DNA of 64,000 bases, taken from Novosphingobium resinovorum. GTDB taxonomy: Bacteria; Pseudomonadota; Alphaproteobacteria; Sphingomonadales; Sphingomonadaceae. Shown here piece after piece: positions 63,276-64,000 of the stretch. The position numbers were made by a program, and so were the translations under genes. A model generated the notes under the pieces. It had not been told where the DNA came from and made no database searches. It saw only the letters and a list, made by a program, of their open reading frames with translations. Position 1 is the stretch's first letter, and each line of letters starts with the position of its first letter. The DNA lies in the NCBI RefSeq assembly GCF_027922145.1, contig NZ_BSFC01000011.1, positions 62,001 to 126,000 of the forward strand, written 5' to 3'.

Positions 63276-64000
63276 TCACGCGGGCAATGGTCCCATAGGT
63301 GCGACAAGTCCTGCACCGGGCTCCTCGGCTCCGCGCGCCATGGAATCGCGGCGGCGGAATGGCTGACGCTTCCAGTAGGTCAGCGAACGCCAACTCCATT
63401 CAAGCGGCCCGCTCAGGAAAAAGCGAAGCCACACGTTGGCGAAAACCAGCATGGCCAGATCGATCACCGTGGCCGCCACCATCAGTTGCGCCCAGCCCAG
63501 CTTGTCCCACAAAGCGAGCCCCCAGGGCGCGAAGACGAACCACATCGCGGCGATGCTGGTCAGGATATAGATCGAGAACGCCATGCGCCCCGCTGCCTTG
63601 AAAGGCGAAAGCACGGTTCGGCCTGCAGCGGTCTTCATCAGCAGGTTGAACAGCCCGACATGCCCAAGCGTTACCGACAAGCGCGCGAATTCGGCCGAGA
63701 TCAGTCCCGGCGTCGGCCAGGGCGTGAACTTGAAGATTTCAACGACATCCCATGCCCTTAGCCCACAACCGATGGCATAGCCCGCCAGTGCCAGCCCCGC
63801 ATAGAAGCCCCCGGACCTGTCCCCCTGGATTACACCCCACTTAAACAGCGCCATGCCCAGACACATTGCCGGCGCAGCCTCCAGCACGGTAAAGAACAGC
63901 CCGTTTCCATCGCCGAACACCTTGTTCCAGATAAACCACGCGAACATCACGTATTGATGCGGCCATCCTTCCCGCGCCTTGCGTTCGGCGTCGATCGCGA
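63276..64000 (-). CDS. DUF418-type membrane protein (N-terminus beyond the window)
   Basis: At least 241 residues of a polytopic membrane protein. The frame stays open past the GTG at 63950 to the right edge (reading AIDAERKAREGWPHQYVMFA), so the gene starts outside. Several hydrophobic helices are visible (GGFYAGLALAGYAIGCGLRA; MAFSIYILTSIAAMWFVFAP), and SGPLEWSWRSLTYWK near the C-terminus is the DUF418 signature. Family function is unknown, possibly in membrane transport or acyl transfer. Confidence 0.85.
   Translation of the reverse strand, partial: AIDAERKAREGWPHQYVMFAWFIWNKVFGDGNGLFFTVLEAAPAMCLGMALFKWGVIQGDRSGGFYAGLALAGYAIGCGLRAWDVVEIFKFTPWPTPGLISAEFARLSVTLGHVGLFNLLMKTAAGRTVLSPFKAAGRMAFSIYILTSIAAMWFVFAPWGLALWDKLGWAQLMVAATVIDLAMLVFANVWLRFFLSGPLEWSWRSLTYWKRQPFRRRDSMARGAEEPGAGLVAPMGPLPA

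Overview
The window is about 64 kb of GC-rich chromosome from an alphaproteobacterium, most likely a sphingomonad close to Novosphingobium or Sphingobium. This is inferred from the protein families, the two large TonB-dependent receptors, the small proteins that look specific to that order, and the dense palindromic intergenic repeats. I see no rRNA, tRNA, CRISPR array, phage block or classical insertion sequence. Most of the window is ordinary core genome interrupted by accessory patches.

Layout. 1-6 kb: YciB/IspZ, threonine dehydratase, two small proteins, and a minus-strand operon of a lipoprotein, the NAD(P)HX repair enzyme and an RNA m5U methyltransferase. 6-12 kb: IlvD, N-formylglutamate amidohydrolase, IspE, a DUF559 nuclease and ETF-quinone oxidoreductase. 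12-16 kb: a uracil-DNA-glycosylase-like protein, a lytic transglycosylase, MoaB and an arylamine N-acetyltransferase. 16-24 kb: MalQ, an overlapping pair of flavoenzymes, phosphoglucomutase and a GAF-GGDEF protein. 24-29 kb (accessory): a di-haem peroxidase and a secreted protein divergent from a TonB receptor, then a cluster of a RadC-like protein, a membrane protein, a 111-residue protein and a membrane-anchored LuxR-type protein. 29-44 kb: LepA, a GGDEF-EAL-PilZ protein, ferredoxin-NADP reductase, DnaN, FabG and FabD, a VOC protein, an LD-carboxypeptidase divergent from a Mur ligase, DUF808 and a solitary flagellin. 44-53 kb: GST, PHA depolymerase, M1 aminopeptidase, the rpsF-rpsR-rplI operon, a GNAT enzyme and AMP nucleosidase. 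53-64 kb: a second TonB receptor behind an AT-rich leader, a sulfotransferase-like protein, an ACE-like M2 peptidase, a cupin, an alpha/beta hydrolase, GFA and DUF1993 proteins, Asd, and a DUF418 membrane protein running off the right edge.

The most unusual feature is a family of REPIN-like palindromic elements. Three stand-alone copies each pair two different half-elements head to head (5906-6026, 44588-44711, 46727-46852). A fourth locus has the same half-element, inverted, on both sides of a small DUF559 endonuclease gene (9678-10219). That unit fills exactly the gap between the ETF-QO stop codon and the ispE start, and its left end appears to supply the ispE ribosome binding site. This suggests, without proving, that the nuclease belongs to the repeat family in the way RAYT proteins belong to REP elements. 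Other notable points are a 21-bp-phased repeat tract behind the flagellin gene, two overlapping perfect palindromes in the divergent peroxidase/TonB-receptor promoter, and a RadC-like frame with no conventional start codon overlapping a membrane-protein gene.
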